DNA of 64,000 nucleotides, from the NCBI GenBank assembly GCA_032654645.1, contig JAULAW010000015.1, positions 675,156-739,155 of the forward strand, written 5' to 3'. Shown here piece after piece: positions 45,156 through 54,400 of this stretch; positions within the stretch are counted from its first letter, which is position 1, and the number at the start of each line of letters is the position of its first letter. Origin of the DNA: CAITJF01 sp032654645 (GTDB taxonomy: Bacteria > Pseudomonadota > Gammaproteobacteria > Burkholderiales > Gallionellaceae). Made by a program: the position numbers and the translations under genes. Under the pieces are notes generated by a model that saw only the letters and a program-made list of their open reading frames with translations, searched no databases and was not told the DNA's origin.

Positions 45156-46220
45156 ATGAACTTCAAACTGAAAAACGATACTTTCCTGCGTGCCTTGTTG
45201 CGCCAGCCGACCGACTATACGCCGCTGTGGATGATGCGCCAGGCCGGGCGCTACCTGCCGGAATACTGCGCCACGCGCAAGCGCGCGGGCAGCTTCCTCA
45301 ACCTGTGCAAGAACCCGGATATGGCCACGGAAGTGACGTTGCAGCCGCTGGATCGTTTTCCGCTGGATGCGGCGATCCTGTTCTCCGATATTCTCACCGT
45401 GCCGGATGCGATGGGTCTCGGCCTGTATTTCTCCGAGGGTGAAGGCCCCAAGTTCGAGCGCCCATTGAATGATGAGGCGGCGATCAAGGCGTTGCGCGTG
45501 CCGGACATCGGCAAGGACTTGCGCTACGTCACCGATGCCGTGACGCAAATCCGCAAGGCGCTGGATGGCCGCATGCCGCTGATCGGTTTCTCCGGCAGCC
45601 CGTGGACGCTGTCATGCTACATGGTGGAAGGCGGCGGCAGCGATGACTACGCCAAGGTGAAGACATTGATGTACAAAGAGCCGAAACTGATGCACCACAT
45701 TCTGGAAGTGACGGCGCAGGCGGTGACGGCTTATCTGAATGCCCAGATCGAAGCGGGCGCACAGGCCGTGATGATTTTCGATTCCTGGGGCGGTGCGTTG
45801 TCGCATGCCGCCTACCACGAGTTTTCGCTGCCCTACATGCAGCGCATCGTGGCCGGTTTGATCAAAGAAAAAGATGGCGTCAGGATACCGAACGTTGTAT
45901 TCACCAAGGGCGGCGGCCTATGGATTGACAGCATCGCCGACATTGGCTGTGATGCGGTGGGCCTGGATTGGACCATGGATATCGGCATCGCGCGTCAGAA
46001 AGTCGGCCATAAGGTGGCACTGCAGGGCAACATTGACCCGACCGTATTGTTTGCCACACCGGAAGTCATCCGCAACGAAGTGGAGAAAGTCCTCGCCAGC
46101 TACGGCTACGGCAGCGGCCATGTGTTCAACCTGGGACATGGCATTTCCCAGTTCACCGACCCGGACAATGCGGCTGCGCTGGTCGCGGCGGTTCACGAGT
46201 TGAGCCGCAAATACCACTAA
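45156..46220 (+). CDS. hemE: Uroporphyrinogen decarboxylase
   Basis: A 354-aa cytosolic enzyme of heme synthesis that converts uroporphyrinogen III to coproporphyrinogen III. PLWMMRQAGRYLPEY (~23-37) is signature 1 with the substrate Arg residues, and GFSGSPWTLSCYMVEGGGS (~143-161) is signature 2. NLGHGISQFTDP near the C-terminus fits. It is 100 bp after gltD and could be in the same unit or have its own promoter in the AT-rich gap. Confidence 0.97.
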   Translation: MNFKLKNDTFLRALLRQPTDYTPLWMMRQAGRYLPEYCATRKRAGSFLNLCKNPDMATEVTLQPLDRFPLDAAILFSDILTVPDAMGLGLYFSEGEGPKFERPLNDEAAIKALRVPDIGKDLRYVTDAVTQIRKALDGRMPLIGFSGSPWTLSCYMVEGGGSDDYAKVKTLMYKEPKLMHHILEVTAQAVTAYLNAQIEAGAQAVMIFDSWGGALSHAAYHEFSLPYMQRIVAGLIKEKDGVRIPNVVFTKGGGLWIDSIADIGCDAVGLDWTMDIGIARQKVGHKVALQGNIDPTVLFATPEVIRNEVEKVLASYGYGSGHVFNLGHGISQFTDPDNAAALVAAVHELSRKYH

Positions 46221-46267
46221 CGGTGCCACATCGCGGCATTTACATTAAACCTGAAAATGCAGCGGTC

Positions 46268-46329
46268 TCGTAGATGCGAATTTATTCGCATTAACAACAA
46301 ACCATGTGCGAATAAATTCGCATCTACGA
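46268..46329. repeat. REP-like element with perfect 23-bp inverted arms
   Basis: Arms 46268-46290 and 46307-46329 are perfect inverse copies (TCGTAGATGCGAATTTATTC and on) around a 16-bp loop. It is close downstream of hemE. A related but less perfect pair is at 46992-47055. Confidence 0.85.
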
Positions 46330-46455
46330 ATACAACACAAACATGATGTCTAAGGAAAATTGGCTGCCTGCTGCTGTTCCAGGACGATGCGATTTTTCTC
46401 GATTGCAATGCAACCCCGCAGGGAGGTAGTGATGGCGCGATTGTATTGGAACTTC

Positions 46456-46587
46456 TTAACCGGCCAGGTAGAGGGAGCACAAATTAATCAGCTTGAGCGC
46501 CAAAGGCGATGCTATTCCCAACGCCAGTATTACGGCCATCAGGTAGAACAGATTTAGCCTCGAATAAAAATGTTTAATCGTTTCCAT
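46456..46587 (-). CDS. Small single-helix membrane protein (43 aa)
   Basis: ATG at 46587 with AGGAG 8 nt upstream (AGGAGCCGTCCAA). The product begins METIKHFYSRLNLFYLMAVI, has one or two hydrophobic stretches (~13-43) and ends SLYLAG. The good ribosome site and amphipathic-then-hydrophobic layout support a real small gene in an otherwise empty region. No family recognised. Confidence 0.5.
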   Translation of the reverse strand: METIKHFYSRLNLFYLMAVILALGIASPLALKLINLCSLYLAG

Positions 46588-46599
46588 TTGGACGGCTCC

Positions 46600-47520
46600 T
46601 GATTACATAGAATCCTAGGAGGTTGTTTTGCTCAGTACCCTGCATTGTTTGCAGGGCTCATTTTCAAGCCATCATTACGGTTTTATATTAGGTCTCTGAC
46701 CAAGTGTTGTCATGGTAGATAGCTACTTTTTTGCATAGGAGATTCCTACCATAACAACCACTTCCCAATAATACGGTTATGCTTTCAGGCGAAATGTAGC
46801 GTGCATTGGCTCCCTTCACCCGCAGGCGGGGGAAGGGCTGGGGATGAGGGTCTATGGGCTAATTCGAAGCTTGATTCATGCTCCATGCCCCTCACCCCCA
46901 CCTCTCTCCCGCTTGCGGGAGAGAACGCAGTCGCCAATTTTTCGCCCGAATTGAACCCGTGAACCAAAAGCGTAGCGAGAACGGGCGCTGCTGTAGGAGC
47001 CCAATTTATTGGGCGATATGATATTGATGATCGCGCAATAAATTGCGCACCTACATACGACCGTATTCACAGAGCACCAAGGTTCATGGGTAGGGGCTTG
47101 TCAAAGCCTTTGCCAACGCTGATTCGTATAGGCGGCATTTCGCCTATGCATTTCGCCCTGAGCGAAATCGAATGGCCAATTTGAATGGATTGAATCGGCG
47201 TTCTCCTAAAGAATTCTTCTGCCGTGCCGATAACTCAGGTTATGGAACATCCGGGTTAATATTTCCGCCGCTGCTTTAATCGAGAGAGCTTTTTGCCATA
47301 CGGGCATTTCTGCTTGGGGTTGACACGTTACAAAATCTTTATTGCAAAATCTGGATGGATGGATAGAATGCGGCAAACAGTTGCATATGTCCGGTGCGCC
47401 ATGCTCCCAATCCAGGCGGTGTTTTCAGGTTGTTATATTGCGGCGTGGCGTTTTAAAGCACATTGATTAACAGAGTTGCGATCCTTTGATGTGGTTCAGA
47501 ACTAGTCTCAACAAAACTTA
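46600..47520. other. 920-bp intergenic region with repeats
   Basis: It holds a C/G-rich inverted pair (46800-46925, with CTCTCCCGCTTGCGGGAGAG), a REP-like pair (46992-47055) and, near 47321, TTGACA that may belong to a promoter for the pilin gene. No convincing gene on either strand. Confidence 0.5.
46992..47055. repeat. REP-like inverted pair
   Basis: TGTAGGAGCCCAATTTATTG and CAATAAATTGCGCACCTACA lie in inverse orientation ~25 bp apart; each arm also carries its own small palindrome (CCCAATTTATTGGG, GCGCAATAAATTGCGC). Same general type as 46268-46329. Confidence 0.75.
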
Positions 47521-47532
47521 GGGAGAGTGAAA

Positions 47533-47970
47533 ATGAAACAGCAACAGCAAGGTTTTACATTGATCGAGCTGATCGTGGTGATCGTGATTCTGGGCATACT
47601 GGCGGCGACGGCCTTGCCCAAGTTTGCGGACTTGCAAGTTGATGCGCGTCTGGCCAAAATCCAAGGTGCCCGTGGTGCGGTGCAGGCAGGAGCAGGTTTG
47701 GCGCATGCCATCCAGTTGGCGCAAGGCCTCGCTGCGGGTTCATCCGTGGTTATGGAAGACAAAACCGTAACCATGATTAACGGTTATCCAACGGCAACAG
47801 CAGCTGGAATCGGCGCGGCGGCGGGTGGCCTGAGCGATTACGCTTCTAGCGTTGCTGCTACTGCGATAACTATCCAAGCTGATGCTAACCATACTGCATG
47901 CAGCTTCACATATACGCAGGGTGCGAGTGCTCCGGTAGTCGATGCGGCTCCTGCACGTTCAAGCTGCTAA
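47533..47970 (+). CDS. Type IV pilin-like protein (MSHA major-pilin type)
   Basis: A 145-aa prepilin with the short leader MKQQQQG and the cleavage/methylation site G|FTLIELIVVIVILGILAA, with Glu5 present. The following helix and ALPKFADLQVDARLAKIQGA are as in MshA/MshB-type pilins. Cys residues near the C-terminus (HTACSFTY, RSSC) may form the D-region disulfide. GGGAGAG precedes the ATG. A strong terminator separates it from the minor-pilin genes, as expected for a highly expressed main subunit. Confidence 0.88.
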   Translation: MKQQQQGFTLIELIVVIVILGILAATALPKFADLQVDARLAKIQGARGAVQAGAGLAHAIQLAQGLAAGSSVVMEDKTVTMINGYPTATAAGIGAAAGGLSDYASSVAATAITIQADANHTACSFTYTQGASAPVVDAAPARSSC

Positions 47971-47993
47971 CAAAGGTTGTGTAGCATAATAGG

Positions 47994-48021
47994 GGGGCGG
48001 GGATTTTCCCGCCCCTTTTTT
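47994..48021 (+). terminator. Rho-independent terminator after the pilin gene
   Basis: GGGGCGGG-GATTTT-CCCGCCCC, an 8-bp GC stem, followed by six T. Confidence 0.92.
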
Positions 48022-48038
48022 ACGACTGCGGTTCGAGA

Positions 48039-48530
48039 ATGAAAAGATCGCACAGGTTGCTTGTTAACCGGATGCCCGGTTTTACCATAGTCGAACTCAT
48101 CACAATTATTGTGATTATGGGCATACTCGCGGCGATGGCCGCCCCGCGTTTTTTTGACCGCAACGTATTCGACAGCCGAGGTTTTTACGATCAGGTTATT
48201 TCCACCCTGCGCTATGCACAGAAGGCTGCTATCGCGCAGCACCGGTTTGTGTGTGTTGCGTTCACCGCGAATAGCGTTACCCTGACCACTGGTGCGGATG
48301 CTAACTGTGGTACTGATCTTACTGGGTCTGCGGGACCGGTTTCTCCGCTCCCGTGTGCGCAAAATACTTATTCCGTTTGTAGCAACAACGCATCCTTTGA
48401 CCCTCTTGCCTCACCCTCTGCTTTTAATTTTGATGCGCTGGGCAGGCCCACTCCAGCGCCGCCATCTTTCAGGGTAAGTGGTTACGCCACATCCATAACC
48501 GTCGAAGCGGAGACCGGTTATGTGCATTAA
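48039..48530 (+). CDS. mshC: Minor pilin, MshC-like
   Basis: 163 aa with leader ending RMPG and the motif G|FTIVELITIIVIMGILAAMA (Glu5 present), then APRFFDRNVFDSRGFYDQVI, the usual MshC/GspH-like continuation. Four Cys in the globular part. It starts the block of pseudopilin genes that would prime and cap the pilus at the inner membrane. Its last codons overlap the next gene. Confidence 0.8.
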   Translation: MKRSHRLLVNRMPGFTIVELITIIVIMGILAAMAAPRFFDRNVFDSRGFYDQVISTLRYAQKAAIAQHRFVCVAFTANSVTLTTGADANCGTDLTGSAGPVSPLPCAQNTYSVCSNNASFDPLASPSAFNFDALGRPTPAPPSFRVSGYATSITVEAETGYVH

Positions 48531-49239
48531 CCAGTTTAATAAGCCGTCATTCCCGCGCAGGCGGGAATTCAGCCGGTTTTATATAAAACTGGATTCCCGC
48601 CTGCGCGGGAATGACGAAACCGCCCTTTCACCCTTCAACCTTTACCCTTCACGCCAGCGCGGCGCTAGCATAGTCGAACTCGTCATGTTCATTATCATTA
48701 TCAGCGTCGCCGTGGTTGGTGTGCTGCTGGTGATGAACCTGACCACCGCACACAGCGCCGATCCGCTGGTGCGCAAGCAGGCGCTGGCGATTGCCGAATC
48801 GCTGCTGGAGGAGATTGAGCTGATGCCGTTCACTTATTGCGATCCGGATGATGCCAATGCGGCTTCTGCCGTTAATGCCACAGTTGGGCCGGGAGGCTGT
48901 GCCAACTGGCCGGAAGATGTGACGGTTGGGCCGTCACCCGGCGGCGAAAGCCGAGGCGGCGCGCTTTCCGTTCCTGCTGGCTCCAACCCATTCGACAATG
49001 TCGCGGATTATGGCGGCTATAGCATGAACGGCATTACGGATATTACGGGCGGCGCTGCCACCGGACTGGGGAATTACTCTGCTAATGTGACTCTTGCACG
49101 CGCGGGGAGCGCCTTTCTGGGGGTGGCTGACAACGGCGCCGCATTGCAAATCACTGTGACTGTTAACGCTCCAGACGGCACCACCCAGGTGGTTCTGGAC
49201 GGCTACCGCACCCGTTACTCGCCGAATAATTTGCCATGA
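48520..49239 (+). CDS. mshD: Minor pilin, MshD-like, with a repeat-derived long leader
   Basis: 239 aa. The prepilin site RG|ASIVELVMFIIIISV (Glu5 present) comes after 48 residues instead of the usual 6-25. The only in-frame ATG upstream is at 48520, overlapping the mshC stop, and the leader region includes an in-frame inverted pair of dRS3-like repeats (48545-48616) read as SFPRRREFS and LDSRLRGND. The rest resembles MshD, with TTAHSADPLVRKQALAIAES and a Gly-rich C-terminal domain. Its stop overlaps mshO. Confidence 0.75.
   Translation: MCINQFNKPSFPRRREFSRFYIKLDSRLRGNDETALSPFNLYPSRQRGASIVELVMFIIIISVAVVGVLLVMNLTTAHSADPLVRKQALAIAESLLEEIELMPFTYCDPDDANAASAVNATVGPGGCANWPEDVTVGPSPGGESRGGALSVPAGSNPFDNVADYGGYSMNGITDITGGAATGLGNYSANVTLARAGSAFLGVADNGAALQITVTVNAPDGTTQVVLDGYRTRYSPNNLP
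48545..48616. repeat. Inverted pair of dRS3-like repeats inside a coding frame
   Basis: CGTCATTCCCGCGCAGGCGG and its inverse (to 48616) around ~30 bp. The 72 bp are a multiple of three and stop-free in the mshD frame. Confidence 0.9.
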
Positions 49240-50162
49240 TTAAAATGATGCGCAACTCTGGCTACCAAGCGGGCTTCACTCTCGTCGAAATGATTATGGT
49301 GATCGTCATCACCGGCATCATCGGCGGCATGGTGGCGATGTTCATCCGTGCCCCGGTGCAGGGCTATAAGGATAGCGCGCGCCGCGCTGACATGACCGAC
49401 ATTGCCGACACATCGTTGCGCCGCATCACGCGCGATTTGCGCTTGGCGTTGCCGAACAGTGTGCGGGTGACTTCGGTAGCGTGCGGTGCATCCACGTGCA
49501 GTTATCTCGAATTTCTTCCAACAGGTTCACCAAGTTGCCCAGCCAACACGGTTTGCTTGGGTGGGGGACGTTATCGCGCCGGAGCGGGCGGCACTGGGTG
49601 CGCGACCTCTCCGAGTGGTGAGGAGCTTGACTTTAACGTATCCGACAGTTGTTTTGGAGTGCTGGGGCCAATGCCGAATATGGTTGCGGGTGCAACACCG
49701 GATCAGATCGTGGTGTATAACCTCGGTATCCCTTGCTCGGATGCCTATGAGAACACTCCTACCGCGCCCTGTGCATCTACAAATCGCGCAGCCTTTTTAT
49801 CGAACCCTACGGCAACAACCGTAGCTATTACACCCAAGCAATTTCCATTTGATTCTCCGAGCCATCGCTTTCATGTCATTTCCACGCCGGTGACATATGC
49901 GTGCAATCCGGTCGTGGGCGGAAGTGGCGGCACGCTGACGCGCTGGTGGGGTTATCAAATTCAGCCATCGCAACCGACAACAGTGCCTGCGGGGGCATCA
50001 CCTCCTGCCACGCTGGCAACCAACGTGAGCAGTTGCAGCTTTTCTTATAATGCTTTCGTGGTGGCGCAGCGCTCTGGCTTGGTGACCATGAATCTGGTTA
50101 TCACCGAGAGTGGTGAGTCGGTGACGTTGTATGGTGCTGCCCATGTGAGCAACGTGCCATGA
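49236..50162 (+). CDS. mshO: Minor pilin, MshO-like
   Basis: 308 aa; leader MIKMMRNSGYQAG then G|FTLVEMIMVIVITGIIGGMV with Glu5. RAPVQGYKDSARRADMTDIA and SLRRITRDLRLALPNSVRV are the MshO/GspJ-like helix-to-core transition. Start and stop each overlap the neighbours by ATGA. Confidence 0.85.
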   Translation: MIKMMRNSGYQAGFTLVEMIMVIVITGIIGGMVAMFIRAPVQGYKDSARRADMTDIADTSLRRITRDLRLALPNSVRVTSVACGASTCSYLEFLPTGSPSCPANTVCLGGGRYRAGAGGTGCATSPSGEELDFNVSDSCFGVLGPMPNMVAGATPDQIVVYNLGIPCSDAYENTPTAPCASTNRAAFLSNPTATTVAITPKQFPFDSPSHRFHVISTPVTYACNPVVGGSGGTLTRWWGYQIQPSQPTTVPAGASPPATLATNVSSCSFSYNAFVVAQRSGLVTMNLVITESGESVTLYGAAHVSNVP

Positions 50163-50611
50163 AGACAATACAAAACCTGCAACGCGGCTTCAGCCTGGTC
50201 ACGGCCATTTTTCTGTTAGTGGTACTGGCAAGTTTAGGCGCGGTGATGATGACGTTTTTTACCGCGCAGCAGCAAAGCTCGGCGCTGGACGTGATGGGGG
50301 CGCGCGCGTATCAGGCTTCGCGCGCCGGAATAGAATGGGGCGCGTATCAGGTCATTCAGAGCGGTGTGGCAGGCCCAGCATTTGCAACCGCGTGTCAGAT
50401 GGGGCCGGCATCGCGGGAGCTGCCTGCACTTGGAGGTACACTGTCCCCATTTGCTGTGACAGTGGGTTGCTCGGCAACCGCGCACAGCGAAGCTGCGGCA
50501 ACGGTTACCATCTATCAAATCAGCTCGGTCGCTGCGACGCGAAGCCTTGCGGCAGGCAATCCGGATTATGTCGAGCGGCAGATGACAGTTACAATTGCGC
50601 AACCCAATTGA
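50159..50611 (+). CDS. mshP: MSHA biogenesis protein, MshP-like
   Basis: 150 aa; a PilX/GspK-like N-terminus, RGFSLVTAIFLLVVLASLGA, in which Glu5 is absent (FSLVTA), as is usual for MshP. AQQQSSALDVMGARAYQASR and AGIEWGAYQ follow, the conserved part. Start overlaps mshO by ATGA. Confidence 0.82.
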   Translation: MKTIQNLQRGFSLVTAIFLLVVLASLGAVMMTFFTAQQQSSALDVMGARAYQASRAGIEWGAYQVIQSGVAGPAFATACQMGPASRELPALGGTLSPFAVTVGCSATAHSEAAATVTIYQISSVAATRSLAAGNPDYVERQMTVTIAQPN

Positions 50612-50753
50612 TCGAACAACCAGGGCAGTCATGAGGCCAGTGCGTAGGTTGGGCAAATCATGTCATGAGCATAGTCGAAGCGTAATGTGTCCAAACTAGG
50701 GTAAGACAGCTTCCCATTTTTGGTTCCGGCTTACCCGGCTTGGGGGATTCCTG

Positions 50754-51252
50754 ATGCAAATCGCTGAACTGCTCCAATCGCTGTCGGACGGGCAAGTCCA
50801 GTATGTGCTGGTCGGCGGGTTGGCAGTTCAGTTGCATGGATTTCTGCGATCCACTTTCGACATGGGCCTGGTTCTGGCGATGAATGACGAGAACCTCGCT
50901 CGATTTATCGCGGTAGCCAAACGATATGGTTTGGTTTCCGTCATTCCGGTGCCGATAGACTCGCTCAGAAACGCCAACCAGATTGATCGGTGGTGTCGCG
51001 AAAAGGCATGTTGGAATTTTCGCTGAGTGAACCGCACATCGATGGCAGTGTGGTGGATGTTCTGGTGCGCCCGGAAGTGCCGTTCGAAAAACTGATAGCC
51101 AATGCGGTACGGGCGAATTGTTTGACTGGCAGGTGTGGATAGCATCTATTGAGGATTTGCTGACCATGAAGCGCATCGCGAATCGCCCCAAGGATCAACT
51201 CGATGTCGCGGCGCTGGAGAAGATCAAGCGAGGAGAAGAACCGAATGTCTGA
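50754..51252 (+). pseudogene. Nucleotidyltransferase (AbiEii/DUF6036-like), two frameshifts
   Basis: Frame 1 (50754-51026) gives YVLVGGLAVQLHGFLRSTFD, the G-G-L-A nucleotidyltransferase start. A second frame continues with LEFSLSEPHIDGSVVDVLVR, and a third with FDWQVWIASIEDLLTMKRIA to the stop at 51252. Together they make a normal ~165-aa protein, so two small indels broke it; the usual metal D-x-D reads D-x-G (TFDMGL), a further loss. It lies in the msh operon between mshP and mshQ and overlaps the next ORF. Confidence 0.8.
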
Positions 51253-51487
51253 ACCAGATGGCCTTTTACGCACGACGATCCCCGAGCATCTGATGCTCAG
51301 CCGTTTGGAACAGTCCGAACAAATGCGGGAATTTTTTATTCAGATGTGGCTTCAAAACCCCACGCTGGCCAGGCAAGGCGGGGGCAAAGTGCAAAGCCTG
51401 CTGTCCCCGCTTGCTGCCTCCAGCCCGGTGAATTCTCCCAATTCCCCAAGCGGTGTTGCGGTTGATTTCGAAGGAAGAGGAAAATGA
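51245..51487 (+). CDS. Hypothetical 80-aa protein
   Basis: ATG 51245 overlaps the nucleotidyltransferase stop (ATGTCTGA) and its own stop overlaps the mshQ ATG (ATGA). RTTIPEHLMLSRLEQSEQMR is charged and helical; the C-terminal half is Ser/Pro/Gly-rich. It may be the partner of the nucleotidyltransferase. No family recognised. Confidence 0.5.
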   Translation: MSEPDGLLRTTIPEHLMLSRLEQSEQMREFFIQMWLQNPTLARQGGGKVQSLLSPLAASSPVNSPNSPSGVAVDFEGRGK

Positions 51488-54400
51488 ATATCATCCTGAC
51501 TTGTAAAAACCGAGGGATGTTCACGGCTTTTTTGCTGGTTACCGGCCTGCTGTTGAGCGATATTGCCGGTGCGATTACCGTGACAGCCAGCCCGACGAAC
51601 TGTACCAGCGTAGCTGGCATAGGGACGGTGAACTGGATCCAGCCCGCGCGAGCGGTCGCGAGCGACAACAGTTATGCGACCGCCTCGGTGGACGGCACGA
51701 CGACCCGATACCTGCGATGCACCGGTTACAACTTTACCATTCCCGCCGGAGCGACGATCAACGGCATCACGGTCAACGTCGAGCGGCGATCCTCCAGCAC
51801 GGCCAATGGCGGCAGCCGGGATGCGGCGATGCGGATGGTCAAGGCGGGTGTGACCGGCGCGACCGACCGCGCCACCGCGACGACTTATACGACAGCGGAT
51901 GTCACTGAGACGCATGGCGGAGCAGCCGATCTGTGGGGGACGACTTGGTCGCCTGCGGAGGTCAACGCCGCCAACTTCGGCGCGGCGTTCGCCGCCACCA
52001 AGCCAAATGCGGCGGGCGCGGCGCACACCATCAGGGTGGATCATATCCAGATTACGGTCGATTATTCTCTTCCATCCGGCACATATTCCCTGACAGCCAG
52101 CCCGACGAACTGCACCAGCGTGACGGGCATAGGGGCGGTGAACTGGGCCCAGCCCGCGCGAGCGGTCGTGAGCGACAACAGTTATGCGACCGCCTCGGTG
52201 GACGGCACGACGACCCGATACCTGCGATGCACCGGTTACAACTTTACCATTCCCGCCGGAGCGACGATCAACGGCATCACGGTCAACGTCGAGCGGCGAT
52301 CCTCCAGCACGGCCAATGGCGGCAGCCGGGATGCGGCGATGCGGATGGTCAAGGCGGGTGTGACCGGCGCGACCGACCGCGCCACCGCGACGACTTATAC
52401 GACAGCGGATGTCACTGAGACGCATGGCGGAGCAGCCGATCTGTGGGGGACGACTTGGTCGCCTGCGGAGGTCAACGCTGCCAACTTCGGCGCGGCGTTC
52501 GCCGCCACCAAGCCAAATGCGGCGGGCGCAGCGCACACCATCAGGGTAGATCACATGACGGTCACGGTAACTTTTACCATAAGCGCCATAGTGCCAGCCT
52601 GCATCCCAACCACTGTCGCGGGAATCCCATCTCCGTTTATAGCGGGAGTAGGCAAACTTCAATTGGGAAATAATGGCACGGTTAACGGAACCCCGATTGT
52701 CATTTCGGGCACCACTTCGCTCCCCATAACTGGGACAACCAGCGCCCTTTCGGCGGGAGCGTTGCCCGCTCTGACACCGGCAACCTTCCCGGCGGTTGGG
52801 ACAGGAACTCTGAATACCACCGGCACGGTGGCTGCCGGGAGTTACGGCACCATCAACGCCTCCGGCAACCCGACTATCTTTTCCGGCGGCACCTACTATA
52901 TCAACACCCTCAATGCCACCGGCCCCATCCAGTTAGCGGCGGGCACCTACTTCATCAATAGCCTCAGCCTGAGCGCCAACCTGACCGTGACCGGTGCGGT
53001 GCAACTATTCATCGGCAATCAGGTTGACCTGAAAAACAATAACATTTCGCTGAATGCTGGCGGCAATGCCGGCAATCTGCAAGTCAACTTGTATGGCGGC
53101 GCCAAGTTTGATGCGGGGAAAAACTATATTTCTTTTACCGGCCTGATCTACGGCCCGGGAGCTGGTGCTGAGGTGCAGTTCGATAACAACGCAACCATTT
53201 CCGGGGCCATTATTACAGCTGGGAAAATACAGTTCGGTAACAATACTACGGTTAACTTTAACGCTACGGTGCAGGCGCAGATTTCCTCGATTGCATGTCC
53301 TGTTTCGGGGCCGAATCACTATGAGTTATCCCTGCCGACTTCCAGCATTACTTGCCTGCCGGCTATAGTGACCATTACCGCCTGTGCGAATAGCTCCAAT
53401 CCTTGCACCAGCGTTGCAACAAGCGTGACGGGAACGGCCAACTTGGCAACTACAGGCGGGGCGATAGGCGCTGCGGCCCTCACTGCTGGTATGGGCACAA
53501 CTACCCTGAGTTATCCACTTGCCGTAGATGGTACAGCGGTAACGGTTTCGCTCACCAGCGCAACCACCCCTGCTATCAATCCGGCAACTTGCTCAGCTGG
53601 CAGTTGCTCCACTACTTTTAATACGGCGGGCTTTATTTTCTCCGCTACGGCCAACGGTGTGGCGGCGACCATCCCTACCCAAGTGGCGGGCGCGTCTTCC
53701 GCTACCTATTACCTGCGGGCAGTGAAGACGAACACTACCACTATGGCTTGCCAGGCCGCATTGACCGGGGCGCAATCAGTCAATTTCGCTTACGAGTGCA
53801 ACAATCCAACGACATGTTACGCAGCCAACCTGATGAGCGTGAACGGGGGAACTGCGACCACCATCGCGCGCAATAATAACGGAAGCGTGGCGAGCTACAC
53901 AGGGGTCAATATGACCTTCGATGCGAACGGCAATGCGCCCTTCACTTTCATATACAGCGACGTTGGCATGGTAACGCTACATGCCAACAAGTCTGCGGGT
54001 GGGGCGCTTTTATCTACGCTGACAGGGTCAACGAATGCTTTTGTAACCAAGCCCGGCGGTTTCGTGTTGTCCGGTATTCAGCAAACAGCAGCGCCGAATT
54101 GGGTGAACCCAGCGTCTGTGAATGCTGCTGGTGCCAAGTTCGTCAAGGCTGGTGAAGCATTCTCCGTAGCCGTAACAGCCGTAACCTCGACCGGAAGCAC
54201 GGCGTATAACTATGGCAAAGAGAACGTGCCAGAGGGAGTGAAACTGACCAACGCATTGGTGACGGGTTTGGGGTTGACCAACAACCCAGCTATCGGCGGT
54301 GCTTTTGGTTCGTTCACTAATGGTGTGGCGACCGGCACGGTATTCACCTGGAACGAAGTGGGGATCATCACTCTCACGCCGAGCGTGGCGGATGCAGACT

